The position numbers were made by a program, and so were the translations under genes. 64,000 nucleotides of DNA from Streptomyces sp. NBRC 110028 (GTDB lineage: Bacteria; Actinomycetota; Actinomycetes; Streptomycetales; Streptomycetaceae), in assembly GCF_001417735.1 (NCBI RefSeq), contig NZ_BBUZ01000031.1:204701-268700 (forward strand), in the 5' to 3' direction. This document shows, in pieces, positions 49,585 to 59,476 of this stretch (position 1 is the stretch's first letter; each line of letters starts with the position of its first letter). The notes under the pieces are model-generated. The model ran no database searches. It saw only the letters and a list, made by a program, of their open reading frames with translations, and had not been told where the DNA came from.

Positions 49585-49611
49585 GTAAATGGATCGAAAC
49601 CGTCGAGTAAC
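49585..49611. promoter_or_regulatory. GlnR-type box upstream of gltB
   Basis: GTAAA-n6-GAAAC-n6-GTAAC at 49585-49589, 49596-49600 and 49607-49611. This matches the streptomycete GlnR pattern gTnAc-n6-GaAAc-n6-gTnAc closely (only one deviation in three half-sites); the fourth half-site is poor. It lies about 235 bp upstream of the chosen gltB start and just beyond the convergent-side stop of the VIT gene, in a 300-bp gap otherwise without genes. It would tie gltBD to nitrogen status. Confidence 0.55.
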
Positions 49612-49653
49612 AGCGCAATGATGCGGTCACTCGCATGAGAGGCGGCTGAGGGG

Positions 49654-50385
49654 TCAGCCTACGGCCGTGCCGAAGAATGCGCCGAGGGCATATGTCACAC
49701 CCGCCGCCGCGCCGCCCAGCGCGAGCTGCCGCAGTCCGCTGAACCACCAGGGCCGGGCCGTCACCCGGGCCACCACCGCGCCGCAGGCGAACAGCCCGAT
49801 CAGCGCCAGCAGCACCGCGGGCCACAGCTCCACCGCGCCCAGCAGATACGGCAGCACCGGCAGCAGCGCGCCCAGCGCGAACGAACCGAACGAGGACACC
49901 GCGGCGACCAGCGGCGACGGCAGATCGTCCGGGTTCACGCCCAGCTCCTCACGGGCGTGTATCTCCAGCGCCTGCTCCGGGTCCTTCGACAGCTGCGCGG
50001 CCACCTCGCGGGCCAGCGCCGGCTCCACACCCCGCGATTCGTACAGCGCCGCCAGCTCCGCCATCTCGTCCGCGGGATGCTTGCGCAGCTCACGCCGCTC
50101 GACCTCCAGCTCGGCCTCGACCAGCTCGCGCTGGGAGGCGACGGAGGTGTACTCGCCGGCCGCCATCGAGAACGCGCCGGCGGCGAGCCCCGCCAGCCCG
50201 GTGATCACGATGGTCTGCCGGTCCACGGCCCCGCCGGCGACGCCGGTCATCAGCGCGAGGTTCGAGACCAGCCCGTCCATGGCCCCGAAGACGGCCGGGC
50301 GCAGCCAGCCGCCGTTCACATCCCGGTGCGTGTGGTTGTCGCGGTGGGCGATATGCGGCGACTCGATGGTGTCGATGACGGACAT
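49654..50385 (-). CDS. VIT1/CCC1-family transporter (DUF125)
   Basis: 243 residues from the ATG at 50385 with GGGAG upstream. N-terminal HRDVNGGWLRPAVFGAMDGLVSNLALMTGVAGG contains the conserved first helix of vacuolar iron transporter-like proteins. A cytoplasmic charged domain between helices 2 and 3 (EVERRELRKHPADEMAELAALYESRG) is present, then three C-terminal membrane helices. Relatives move Fe2+ or Mn2+; bacterial function is mostly inferred. Confidence 0.85.
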   Translation of the reverse strand: MSVIDTIESPHIAHRDNHTHRDVNGGWLRPAVFGAMDGLVSNLALMTGVAGGAVDRQTIVITGLAGLAAGAFSMAAGEYTSVASQRELVEAELEVERRELRKHPADEMAELAALYESRGVEPALAREVAAQLSKDPEQALEIHAREELGVNPDDLPSPLVAAVSSFGSFALGALLPVLPYLLGAVELWPAVLLALIGLFACGAVVARVTARPWWFSGLRQLALGGAAAGVTYALGAFFGTAVG

Positions 50386-50511
50386 GGGTGAGGTACTCCC
50401 TTCGCGGGCGCAAGCCTGCCGCCCGCGCCCCAATGACTCGAAGGTAGACACGGAATCCCTGGTCGCGCCAGCAAGGAAGGCCGAACTTACCCTTCTGACC
50501 TGCGGAAACGT

Positions 50512-50547
50512 AAAAAGGCCGCCGAAACCCGAGGGGTTCGGCGGCCT
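50512..50547 (-). terminator. Intrinsic terminator of lgt
   Basis: On the minus strand the stem AGGCCGCCGAA / TTCGGCGGCCT (arms 50537-50547 and 50516-50526) is followed by TTTTTA, a full intrinsic terminator with U-tract, 14 bp after the lgt stop. Confidence 0.9.
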
Positions 50548-50560
50548 CTTGGCGCAGGTG

Positions 50561-51565
50561 TCAGGGCTTCTTGGTGGCCTCCGCCTCGGCGGGGGCCTCC
50601 GCCTCGCCTCCGCCCCCGGCCCGTGCCTCGCTCCCGGCCTTCTCCCCGGCCTCGGCCTTCGTCTCGCTCCCGGCCTTCGTCCCGCCGTCGGTCCCGGACT
50701 CGGCCTCGGTGGCCTCCGCGACGTCTCCCGCCGCGCCGGCCTCCACCGCGGCGGGTTCGACGACCGCCTCCCGGCCGGGGGCCTTCTTCGCGGAGATCAC
50801 CAGGTACGCCACCGCGCCCAGGAAGACGACGATGGACGTCCAGCCGTTGAGCCGCAGGCCCAGGAAGTGATGGGCGTCGTCCACCCGCAGGTATTCGGTC
50901 CAGAAGCGCCCGACGGTGTAGGCGGCCACATAGAGGGCAAACGCCCGGCCATGGCCCAGCTTGAAGCGGCGGTCCGCCCAGATCACCAGGAGCGCCACGC
51001 CGACGCACCACAGCGACTCGTACAGGAACGTCGGGTGGTACGTGCCGGCGACGCGCCCGGTGGCCGGGTCGGCGTCGATCTTCAGCGCCCAGGGCAGGGT
51101 GGTCGGCTTGCCGTACAGCTCCTGGTTGAACCAGTTGCCCCAGCGGCCGATCGCCTGGGCGAAGGCGATACCGGGCGCGATCGCGTCCGCGTACGCCGGG
51201 AGCGGGATGCCCCGGCGGCGGCAGCCGATCCAGGCGCCCACCGCGCCGAGCGCGATCGCCCCCCAGATCCCCAGGCCGCCCTGCCAGATCTTGAAGGCGT
51301 CGACCCAGTCCCGGCCCGCGGTGAAGTACAGCTCGTAGTCGGTGATGACGTGATAGAGCCGCCCTCCCACCAGGCCGAAGGGCACCGCCCAGACGGCGAT
51401 GTCGGCAACGGTGCCGACCTGGCCGCCGCGGGCGACCCAGCGCCGCCCACCGAGCCAGACGGCGACGAAAACGCCGATGATGATGCAGAACGCGTAGCCG
51501 CGCAGCGGGATCGGACCGAGGTGGATCACGCCGGAAGACGGGCTGGGAATGTAAGCGAGGTTCAT
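50561..51565 (-). CDS. lgt: Prolipoprotein diacylglyceryl transferase
   Basis: 334 residues. About seven membrane helices with the Lgt signature GRWGNWFNQELYGKPT and the N-terminal GPIPLRGYAFCIIIGVFVAV with the conserved arginine-glycine-tyrosine. It attaches diacylglycerol to the lipobox cysteine of prelipoproteins such as the LivJ encoded here. A long C-terminal tail (~70 residues) of Ala/Glu/Gly/Lys repeats is cytoplasmic low-complexity sequence common in streptomycete Lgt. Confidence 0.96.
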   Translation of the reverse strand: MNLAYIPSPSSGVIHLGPIPLRGYAFCIIIGVFVAVWLGGRRWVARGGQVGTVADIAVWAVPFGLVGGRLYHVITDYELYFTAGRDWVDAFKIWQGGLGIWGAIALGAVGAWIGCRRRGIPLPAYADAIAPGIAFAQAIGRWGNWFNQELYGKPTTLPWALKIDADPATGRVAGTYHPTFLYESLWCVGVALLVIWADRRFKLGHGRAFALYVAAYTVGRFWTEYLRVDDAHHFLGLRLNGWTSIVVFLGAVAYLVISAKKAPGREAVVEPAAVEAGAAGDVAEATEAESGTDGGTKAGSETKAEAGEKAGSEARAGGGGEAEAPAEAEATKKP

Positions 51566-51637
51566 GACAGGGTCGACGCTACCGTGCCGGGCGGCGGATG
51601 CGGCAACCTGCCCGGCACAACGTGTGGATAACGGGTC

Positions 51638-52414
51638 TCAGCCCGTGGCCGCCGCGGCGACCATCCGCTTCAGCTTGTTGGGCGACAGCGGGGTCTTCGG
51701 ACCGTAAATCGACTTTCCGTCCAGCAATACGGTCGGGGTCGAAGCGAAACCGGCACGGTTGAAGTCGGCGTGGGACTTCCTGACCCATCCGTCGTGCCGG
51801 CCGTCCTCGACACACTTCTTGAACGCCGCCGTGCTGAGCCCGGGCACCTTGTCCGCCAGCCGGATCAGCCCGGCGTTCTTCGCGTACGCGTCCCGGGTCT
51901 CCTCCGGCTGGTTCTTGAACAGCACGTCGTGGTACGCTCGGAACTTCCCCGCGTCCTGGGCGCACGCGGCCGCGTTCGCCGCGCGCACCGAGCCGGTGCC
52001 GCCCAGGTTGCCGTCGATGATGGCCACGAGGTGGTACCGCACCCGCATCCGGCCGCGGTCCACCAGCTGGTTCACGGTCCGGTGGAAGACGTCCTCGAAC
52101 TGCTTGCAGCCGGGGCAGCGGAAGTCCTCGTACACCGTCAGGGTGGCCGGGGCGGTTCGCTTCCCGGCCGGAATGACCAGATCGCCCTTCCCCGTCGCGC
52201 CCCGGGGCGGCTCGGCGGAGCTGCCCGACTTCCCCGAGTCCTGGTTCACCTTGGTCGCGAACACGCCCACACCGCCGGCCACCGCGAGGACGGCGACCAC
52301 CGCCCCGGCCACGCCGAGCGTCCGCTTCCGCTTGCCGCGCGCCCTGTCCTTCTCACGCTGTTCCCGCAGCCGCTCCCGGGCGCTGCGCTTTCCCTCACGG
52401 TTTTTCTGGCTCAC
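51638..52414 (-). CDS. Membrane-anchored DsbA-like thioredoxin-fold protein
   Basis: 258 residues from a GTG. A strongly basic N-terminus (KRSARERLREQREKDRARGKRKR) and one membrane helix (GVAGAVVAVLAVAGGVGVFAT) anchor an extracytoplasmic thioredoxin fold with CPGC in YEDFRCPGCKQFEDVF and the cis-proline region FASTPTVLLDGK. It probably forms or shuffles disulfides in exported proteins. Located between trpA and lgt. Confidence 0.88.
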   Translation of the reverse strand: MSQKNREGKRSARERLREQREKDRARGKRKRTLGVAGAVVAVLAVAGGVGVFATKVNQDSGKSGSSAEPPRGATGKGDLVIPAGKRTAPATLTVYEDFRCPGCKQFEDVFHRTVNQLVDRGRMRVRYHLVAIIDGNLGGTGSVRAANAAACAQDAGKFRAYHDVLFKNQPEETRDAYAKNAGLIRLADKVPGLSTAAFKKCVEDGRHDGWVRKSHADFNRAGFASTPTVLLDGKSIYGPKTPLSPNKLKRMVAAAATG

Positions 52415-52424
52415 GCCCTCGCCT

Positions 52425-52464
52425 AACGAGGCGGAGGGGCACCGCTCGGCCCCTCCGCCCCGTT
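52425..52464. terminator. Hairpin between trpA and the DsbA-like gene
   Basis: GGCGGAGGGGC (52430-52440) pairs with GCCCCTCCGCC (52449-52459); AACG / CGTT extends the stem past one mismatch. It probably ends most trp transcripts. Confidence 0.7.
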
Positions 52465-52481
52465 TTCCCTCTAACGAGGGA

Positions 52482-53296
52482 CTACGCAGCGGCCCTGACG
52501 CCTTCCGCCAGCTCGCCCGCCAGCCGGCGCACGCCCTCCAGCCCGGCCTCCGGGCTCTCGGCGTCCAGCAGCCGCTTCACGAAGGCCGACCCGACGATGA
52601 CCCCGTCCGCGAACGCGGCGACCTCGGCCGCCTGCGCCGGGTTGGACACCCCGAGCCCGACGCACACCGGCAGCGCGGTGACCGCACGGGTGCGCGTGAC
52701 CAGCTCGCGCGCCTCCTGCCCCACCGATTCCCTCGTTCCGGTGACGCCCATCAGGGACGCGGCGTAGACGAAGCCGCTGCCCGCCGCCGTGATCTTCGCC
52801 AGCCGTTCGTCCCGGCTGCTCGGCGCGACCACGAAGACCGTGGCCAGCCCGTGCTGCTCGGCGGCCTTCCGCCACACCTCGGACTCCTCGACCGGCAGGT
52901 CCGGCAGGATGCACCCGGCGCCGCCCACCGCGGCCAGGTCCGCGGCGAAGCGCTCGACGCCGTACCGGTCGACGGGGTTCCAGTAGGTCATGCACAGGAT
53001 CGGCGCGCCCGTGGCGGCGTGCACCTCCCCCACCGTCCGGATCACATCGCGGATCCTCACCCCGCCCTTGAGGGCGATGTCGTCCGCGGTCTGGATCACC
53101 GGCCCGTCCAGCACCGGGTCGCTGTGCGGCAGCCCGACCTCGACGACGTCGCAGCCGCCCTCGATCATGGCGGTCATCGCGGCCACGCCGCCGTCCACGG
53201 TCGGGAAACCGGCGGGCAGGTAGCCGACGAGCGCCGCGCGGCCCTCGTCCTTGGCCTTGGCCAGTACGGACCCCAGCAGCTCCAGATTTCCGGCCA

Positions 53297-53297
<1 letters not shown>
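52482..53297 (-). CDS. trpA: Tryptophan synthase alpha subunit
   Basis: 271 residues from the ATG that overlaps the trpB stop (TGATG); a GTG one codon earlier is possible. TIM barrel with catalytic glutamate and aspartate regions LVGYLPAGFPTVDGG, GGCDVVEVGLPHSDPVLDGP, and CILPDLPVEE. It cleaves indole-3-glycerol phosphate to indole, channelled to TrpB. Confidence 0.97.
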
Positions 53298-54532
<1,235 letters not shown>

Positions 54533-54659
54533 CAGACGTACTCCGCGAAGTCGTGATGAACGGAACGGTCCACCGGACGGGTGGCCGCCTACGCAACGGG
54601 AGGGGACGGGGCCGCGGGGGCGGCCGGACGCCGGCGTGGACGCGGCGGCGCCGTGGCAC

Positions 54660-54697
54660 CGCGCTGTCAGCGCATGCGACAACGCGCCGTCAGCGCA
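54660..54697. repeat. Tandem palindromic repeats in the trpM-trpB gap
   Basis: CGCGCTGTCAGCGCA (54660-54674) and CGCGCCGTCAGCGCA (54683-54697) form a direct repeat with a 23-bp period, and each contains GCGCYG-T-CAGCGC. They lie in the 204-bp gap between trpM and trpB, which has no other supported feature. Candidate operator or mRNA hairpins. Confidence 0.45.
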
Positions 54698-54736
54698 CCG
54701 GTGACGAACCCCGGCGCATCCCGCGACACCCCGTCC

Positions 54737-54874
54737 TCAACGCCATCGGCGCCCGTTGACCTGTCCGGGCTCGCATCCGATGTGATAGCGCACGCGACGC
54801 CCCCGCACCCGTCGGGCGGGTGCGCGGCAACCCCGGGGGCGGCACCCCCGCGCCAGGCGCGCGTACACGTCCAT
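54737..54874 (-). CDS. trpM: TrpM, small Arg-rich protein between trpC and trpB
   Basis: 45 residues: MDVYARLARGCRPRGCRAPA followed by an Arg-rich stretch and HIGCEPGQVNGRRWR. The ATG at 54874 is 5 bp after the trpC stop, with TGAGGA as ribosome site. In S. coelicolor the small ORF in the same position of trpCXBA (TrpX/TrpM) influences tryptophan supply and development. The charge (~15 Arg) suggests RNA binding, which is inference. Confidence 0.75.
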   Translation of the reverse strand: MDVYARLARGCRPRGCRAPARRVRGRRVRYHIGCEPGQVNGRRWR

Positions 54875-54879
54875 GTTCC

Positions 54880-55689
54880 TCAGTCCCGCCCGTGCCGCAG
54901 CGCCGGATGAGCGCCCGCCGCCACCAGGTCGGCGACCGCGCCCTTGGGGTCGCGGCCCGTCACCAGGGACTCCCCCACCAGCACCGCGTCCGCGCCGTCG
55001 TTCGCGTAGGCGATCAGGTCGTGCGGCCCGCGCACACCCGATTCCGCGATCTTGACGATGTGGTCCGGGATCTCCGGTGCGACCCGCGCGAAGGTCCCCC
55101 GGTCCACCTCCAGCGTCTTCAGGTTGCGCGCGTTGACGCCGATCAGCCGCGCCCCGGCGGCCACGGCCCGCTCGACCTCGTCCTCGTCGTGCACCTCGAC
55201 CAGCGGGGTCAGCCCGATCGACTCGGCCCGCTCGATCAGCGAGACCAGCGCCTCCTGCGGCAGCGCGGCCACGATCAGCAGCACCACGTCGGCGCCGTAC
55301 GCCCGCGCCTCCCACAGCTGGTAGGAGGTGACGATGAAGTCCTTGCGCAGCACCGGGATGTCGACCTTGGCCCGGACGGCCTCCAGGTCGGCCAGCGATC
55401 CGCCGAAGCGCCGCTGCTCGGTGAGCACGCTGATGACCGACGCGCCGCCCGCCTCGTAGTCGGCGGCGAGCGCGGCCGGGTCGGCGATCGCGGCGAGCGC
55501 GCCCTTGGACGGGCTGGACCGCTTGACCTCGCAGATCACCTTGACGCTGTCGCCCTTGAGGGCCGCCACGCCGTCCTTCGCCGGCTGGGCCCTGGCCGCC
55601 CGCTCCTTGAGCTCGTCGAGGGTGACGCGCGCCTGCCGCTCCGCGAGGTCGGCACGGACACCGTCGATGATCTCGTCGAGCACACTCAC
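54880..55689 (-). CDS. trpC: Indole-3-glycerol phosphate synthase
   Basis: 269 residues from a GTG. TIM barrel with VKVICEVKRSSPSKGALA (catalytic lysine and substrate loop), SVLTEQRRFGGSL, VLRKDFIVTSYQLWEARAYG and IGVNARNLKTLEVD, IAESGV. It closes the indole ring from CdRP. First gene of trpC-trpM-trpB-trpA. Confidence 0.97.
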   Translation of the reverse strand: MSVLDEIIDGVRADLAERQARVTLDELKERAARAQPAKDGVAALKGDSVKVICEVKRSSPSKGALAAIADPAALAADYEAGGASVISVLTEQRRFGGSLADLEAVRAKVDIPVLRKDFIVTSYQLWEARAYGADVVLLIVAALPQEALVSLIERAESIGLTPLVEVHDEDEVERAVAAGARLIGVNARNLKTLEVDRGTFARVAPEIPDHIVKIAESGVRGPHDLIAYANDGADAVLVGESLVTGRDPKGAVADLVAAGAHPALRHGRD

Positions 55690-55721
55690 GCGAGCGGCCC
55701 CCTTCCGGGACGGGGATGGAG

Positions 55722-55751
55722 CTTCTGGTCGAATGCGATGGTAACTGTCAA
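55722..55751 (-). promoter_or_regulatory. Possible trpC promoter
   Basis: A perfect TTGACA (minus strand, 55746-55751) lies in the 136-bp gap upstream of trpC. A -10 at 17-18 bp (CCAGAA/CAGAAG) is poor, so assignment is tentative. No leader peptide with Trp codons is evident in the gap. Confidence 0.3.
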
Positions 55752-55825
55752 AGGACCGAGGTCCCGCATCCGGTTGACGCCGCGTCCCACCACGTGGTCG
55801 TACGCGCCGTCACGTACAACAAGGG

Positions 55826-56239
55826 TCAGGGTGCCAGTAGTCCCCCGAAGGGGAAATTCCGGATGACGGTGAAGGCGAGGACCGCGCCCCCGATGGCCCA
55901 GGCGTGCCACGCCCGCCACGTCCACGCCGCGCGGCGCCGCCGCCACCCCAGAGCCCGGGCGCACCACACCGCCCACGCCACGCAGAACACGCCCGCGCAC
56001 GCCACGACCAGCGCGTTGTCGCTCAAGCCGCGCAGCAGCTCGCCGTGCGCGAGGGCGTGGGCGCCGCGCAGCCCGCCGCATCCGGGGCAGTAGAGGCCGG
56101 TCAGCCGGAACAGCGGGCAGACCGGGTAGTGGCCGGGCTGATGGGGATCGACGGCGCCGACATACCCGAAGGCGGCGACGACACCGGCGAGCACGCCCAG
56201 CGGAGCGAGGAGCCGGCGCGCCGCGGAAGTCAGGACCAC
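55826..56239 (-). CDS. DUF2752 membrane protein
   Basis: 137 residues from a GTG at 56239 with GGGGAG upstream. Contains the DUF2752 core CPLFRLTGLYCPGCGGLRGAHALAHGE with the conserved CPxCGxxR, flanked by three to four membrane helices (APLGVLAGVVAAFGYVG, ALVVACAGVFCVAWAVW, AIGGAVLAFTVI). Function unknown. The position between trpE and trpC is conserved in streptomycetes. Confidence 0.85.
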   Translation of the reverse strand: MVLTSAARRLLAPLGVLAGVVAAFGYVGAVDPHQPGHYPVCPLFRLTGLYCPGCGGLRGAHALAHGELLRGLSDNALVVACAGVFCVAWAVWCARALGWRRRRAAWTWRAWHAWAIGGAVLAFTVIRNFPFGGLLAP

Positions 56240-56342
56240 ATCGCCGAGTCTCCCCGGAAAACCACGAAGGCGCAGCTCAGGACCGTGCCCGATGACCCGT
56301 ACGGGCCAAAAGGCACCGGCCCCGCGCCGCGCCCGGGCCGCG

Positions 56343-56582
56343 TCACTCCTGGGTCTGCACCTGCTTCTCGCCCACCATCCGCAGCGGCTTCCCCTTCGGG
56401 GCGCCGAGCCCGGCCGCGCGCATCCCCAGGGTGACGACACCGCCGAGGAGAGCGATGACCATGCCCGCCCAGAAGCCGAGCGGGTTCGCCAGCACGGTGA
56501 ACGCGCCGGAGACGCAGAAGCCGATGAAGGCGATGGTGACACCGGTCCAGGCGGCCGGGGTGTGCCCGTGGGCGTTGGACAT
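56343..56582 (-). CDS. HGxxPAAW family small membrane protein
   Basis: 79 residues. The N-terminus carries the naming motif AHGHTPAAWTG, followed by two membrane helices (VTIAFIGFCVSGAFTVLA, GFWAGMVIALLGGVVTLGM) and a basic cytoplasmic tail. Function unknown; regularly found in the trp neighbourhood of actinobacteria. Confidence 0.88.
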   Translation of the reverse strand: MSNAHGHTPAAWTGVTIAFIGFCVSGAFTVLANPLGFWAGMVIALLGGVVTLGMRAAGLGAPKGKPLRMVGEKQVQTQE

Positions 56583-56717
56583 GAATACTCCTCGTAGCTC
56601 TACACAGCGCCTGGGTCCGGGCGCGTGGGGCGAAGCTCCCACGCCATTGTCCCCGATGCCGGAAGCGCCCTTGAGCGGGGGTGCCCACCGGGTGCGCACC
56701 GGCTGTCCACCCGCTGT

Positions 56718-57386
56718 CTACCGCGAAAGCGTCGGGTCCTCGCCCCGGTCCAGGGCCTTCCACAGCTCCTCGGGGCGGTCCGGGTCGGGTGCGGCGGGGG
56801 CGCGGCGCCCGCGCCGGGCCCCCTCCGCGCCGGCCCGCTCGTACCGCCCGGACATGGCGGGCCAGTGGCGCCCGTACGCCAGCGCGAGCACGCCCGCGAG
56901 CAGCAGCAGCACACCGCCCGCCAGGGCGACCCATGGCCAGGGCGTGTACGTCACGTCGTGGATGGCGCTGCCCGCCACGCCGGTCACCTTGGACGCCTTC
57001 TCCTTGAGCGCCGCCTTGTCGGAGGCCCCGAGGGCGGCGCTGATGACGATGCCCGTACCGCTGAGGGCGAGCAGCAGGGAGACGACGACGCGGCCGACGC
57101 GCCGTACGGCGAAGACGGCCACCAGCGCGGCGAGGCCGACGACGGCGAGGGCACCGGGCAGCCCGGTGATGTCGTCGCCGTTGGCGCTCTGCGCCAGGGA
57201 ACCCTGGGCGACGCTGGCCGTGCCCTGGGCCCATTTGCGGCTGGTGGCGAGCAGGACCAGTGCCGCGCCGAGCGCACCGCACAGCAGCGCGACGGCGAGG
57301 CTGCCGCGCGCCGCTCGGCGGCCGCGCGCGGCGGGGGCGGAGGGCTCGTTCTCGGCCCAGGGCGGGGGTACGGCTGCTGCACTCAC
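56718..57386 (-). CDS. Trp-region conserved membrane protein (TIGR02234 family)
   Basis: 222 residues from a GTG. Four membrane helices: LAVALLCGALGAALVLLA, LPGALAVVGLAALVAVFAV, VVVSLLLALSGTGIVISA and PWPWVALAGGVLLLLAGVLAL, with SRKWAQ after the first and a charged C-terminal tail. It matches the family defined as membrane proteins encoded within actinobacterial tryptophan operons. The biochemical role is not known. Confidence 0.85.
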   Translation of the reverse strand: MSAAAVPPPWAENEPSAPAARGRRAARGSLAVALLCGALGAALVLLATSRKWAQGTASVAQGSLAQSANGDDITGLPGALAVVGLAALVAVFAVRRVGRVVVSLLLALSGTGIVISAALGASDKAALKEKASKVTGVAGSAIHDVTYTPWPWVALAGGVLLLLAGVLALAYGRHWPAMSGRYERAGAEGARRGRRAPAAPDPDRPEELWKALDRGEDPTLSR

Positions 57387-57463
57387 GCCTACCACTATCC
57401 CCCACGCCGAACCCACGCCCGCCCGAGGGCCGCCCGGGGGGCGGGGACGGGGCGGGCGCGGGG

Positions 57464-58984
57464 CTACCCCTGCCGGCCGCCCAGGCGGTTGGCCGCGTGC
57501 ACCGCTCGCAGCACCGCCGCCGCCTTGTTGCGGCACTCCGCGTCCTCGGCCACCGGGTCGGAGTCGGCGACGACACCGGCGCCCGCCTGCACGTAGGCCG
57601 TGCCGTCGCGCAGCAGCGCGGTGCGGATGGCGATGGCGGTGTCCGAGTCGCCCGCGAAGTCGAGGTAGCCGACGCAGCCGCCGTACAGCCCGCGCCGGCT
57701 GGGCTCCAGCTCCTCGATGATCTGCATCGCGCGCGGCTTGGGGGCGCCGGAGAGGGTGCCCGCGGGGAAGCAGGCGGTGAGGACGTCGTAGGCGGTGCGC
57801 CCCTCCGCGAGCCTGCCGGTGACGGTGGAGACGATGTGCATGACATGGCTGTAGCGCTCGACCGACATGAAGTCGACCACCTCGACGCTGCCGGGTTCGC
57901 AGACCCGCCCCAGGTCGTTGCGGCCGAGGTCGACCAGCATCAGGTGCTCGGCCCGCTCCTTGGGGTCGGCCATCAGCTCCTCGGCGAGGGCGGTGTCCTC
58001 CTGCGGGGTGGCGCCACGGGGCCGGGTACCGGCGATGGGGTGCAGCATGGCGCTGCCGTCCTCGACCTTGACCAGCGCCTCGGGGCTGGAGCCCACTACG
58101 TCGAAGCCCTCGAAGCGGAAGAGGTACATATAGGGGCTGGGGTTGGTGGCCCGCAGCACCCGGTAGACGTCGAGCGCGCTGGCCGAGCAGGGCGTCTCGA
58201 AGCGCTGCGAGGGGACGACCTGGAAGGCCTCGCCCGCGCGGATGCGCTCCTTGATGTCGTCGACGGCCGCCATGAAGTCCGGGCCGCCCCACAGCGCGGT
58301 GTACTCGGGCACCTCGGACGGGGGCAGGACGGTGGGGTCGGTGGGGACGGGCCGTACGAGATCGGCGGCCATCGCGTCGAGCCGGGCCACCGCGTCCGCG
58401 TACGCCTCGTCGACGCCGGTGTCGAGGTCGTTGTGGTTGATCGCGTTGGCGATCAGCAGCACCGTGCCGTCCCAGTGGTCGAGCACCGCGAGGTCCGAGG
58501 TGAGCAGCATGGTCAGCTCGGGGAGCCGCAGATCGTCCCGCCCGTGCTCGCCGATCTTCTCCAGGCGGCGGACGACGTCGTAGCCGAGGTAGCCGACCAT
58601 GCCGCCGGTGAAGGGCGGCAGATGGACGAGGCCGCCCAGGTCACGCGGGGTGTGCAGGGTTTCGACCGTGGCGCGCAGGGCGGCGAGCGGGTCGCCCTCG
58701 GTGGGGACGCCGACGGGCGGGGTGCCCAGCCAGTGGGTGCGGCCGTCGCGCTCGGTGAGGGTGGCGGCGCTGCGGACGCCGACGAAGGAGTAGCGGGACC
58801 AGGAACGGCCGTTCTCGGCGGACTCGAGCAGGAAGGTGCCCGGGCGCTCGGCGGCGAGTTTGCGGTAGAGGCCCACCGGGGTGTCGCCGTCCGCGAGCAG
58901 CTTGCGGGTGACGGGGATGACACGGCGGTCGGCCGCCAGCTTGCGGAAGGTCTCGAGGTCCATCGTGGCAGCGTCCTGGGTCAT
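57464..58984 (-). CDS. trpE: Anthranilate synthase component I
   Basis: 506 residues. Chorismate-binding fold with FEGFDVVGSSPEALVKVEDG, IAGTRPRGATPQED, LVDLGRNDLGRVCEPGSV and FPAGTLSGAPKPRAMQIIEEL; the tryptophan feedback site LLESAENGRSWSRYSF is present near the N-terminus. It makes anthranilate from chorismate with a glutaminase partner (TrpG), which is not in this window. Confidence 0.97.
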   Translation of the reverse strand: MTQDAATMDLETFRKLAADRRVIPVTRKLLADGDTPVGLYRKLAAERPGTFLLESAENGRSWSRYSFVGVRSAATLTERDGRTHWLGTPPVGVPTEGDPLAALRATVETLHTPRDLGGLVHLPPFTGGMVGYLGYDVVRRLEKIGEHGRDDLRLPELTMLLTSDLAVLDHWDGTVLLIANAINHNDLDTGVDEAYADAVARLDAMAADLVRPVPTDPTVLPPSEVPEYTALWGGPDFMAAVDDIKERIRAGEAFQVVPSQRFETPCSASALDVYRVLRATNPSPYMYLFRFEGFDVVGSSPEALVKVEDGSAMLHPIAGTRPRGATPQEDTALAEELMADPKERAEHLMLVDLGRNDLGRVCEPGSVEVVDFMSVERYSHVMHIVSTVTGRLAEGRTAYDVLTACFPAGTLSGAPKPRAMQIIEELEPSRRGLYGGCVGYLDFAGDSDTAIAIRTALLRDGTAYVQAGAGVVADSDPVAEDAECRNKAAAVLRAVHAANRLGGRQG

Positions 58985-59037
58985 GGCTGGGGAGCCTAGT
59001 GGGCGGATCGTGGGGCCGGGCGCGGCCGCAGGGCGCG

Positions 59038-59403
59038 CTACTGGCCCAGCGGGAGGACGTCGGCGTCGAAGCAGGTGCGGTCGCCGGTGTGGCAGGCGGC
59101 GCCGGTCTGGTCCACCCGGACGAGCACGGTGTCGCCGTCGCAGTCGAGCGCGACGGACTTGACCAGCTGGATGTGGCCCGAGGTGTCACCCTTGACCCAG
59201 TACTCCCGGCGGCTGCGGCTCCAGTAGGTGCAGCGGCCGGTGGTGAGGGTGCGGTGCAGCGCCTCGTCGTCCATCCAGCCGAGCATCAGCACCTCGCCGG
59301 TGTCGTACTGCTGGGCGATGGCGGGGACGAGGCCGTCGGCGCCGCGCTTGAGGCGGGCGGCGATGGCCGGGTCGAGGGCGGAGGGACGATCGGAGCCGGT
59401 CAT
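59038..59403 (-). CDS. hisI: Phosphoribosyl-AMP cyclohydrolase
   Basis: 121 residues from the ATG at 59403. Contains the zinc/metal site ALDCDGDTVLVRVDQTGAACHTGDRTCF with the CHTG...C ligands, plus LMLGWMDDEALHRTL and TYWSRSRREYWVKGDTSGH. It opens the purine ring in step three of histidine synthesis. 53 bp upstream of trpE and probably co-transcribed. Confidence 0.96.
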   Translation of the reverse strand: MTGSDRPSALDPAIAARLKRGADGLVPAIAQQYDTGEVLMLGWMDDEALHRTLTTGRCTYWSRSRREYWVKGDTSGHIQLVKSVALDCDGDTVLVRVDQTGAACHTGDRTCFDADVLPLGQ

Positions 59404-59476
59404 GCGACCATTCTGCACTGCCGGGGGGACCGGGCCCGATGGTCGGGATACGGGGGTGATGGGGCATGCTTCGGGC

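Noticed and set aside
58985..59037. Trp-codon leader peptide and attenuator before trpE
   Set aside because: The gap to hisI is only 53 bp and has no run of Trp codons or competing hairpins.
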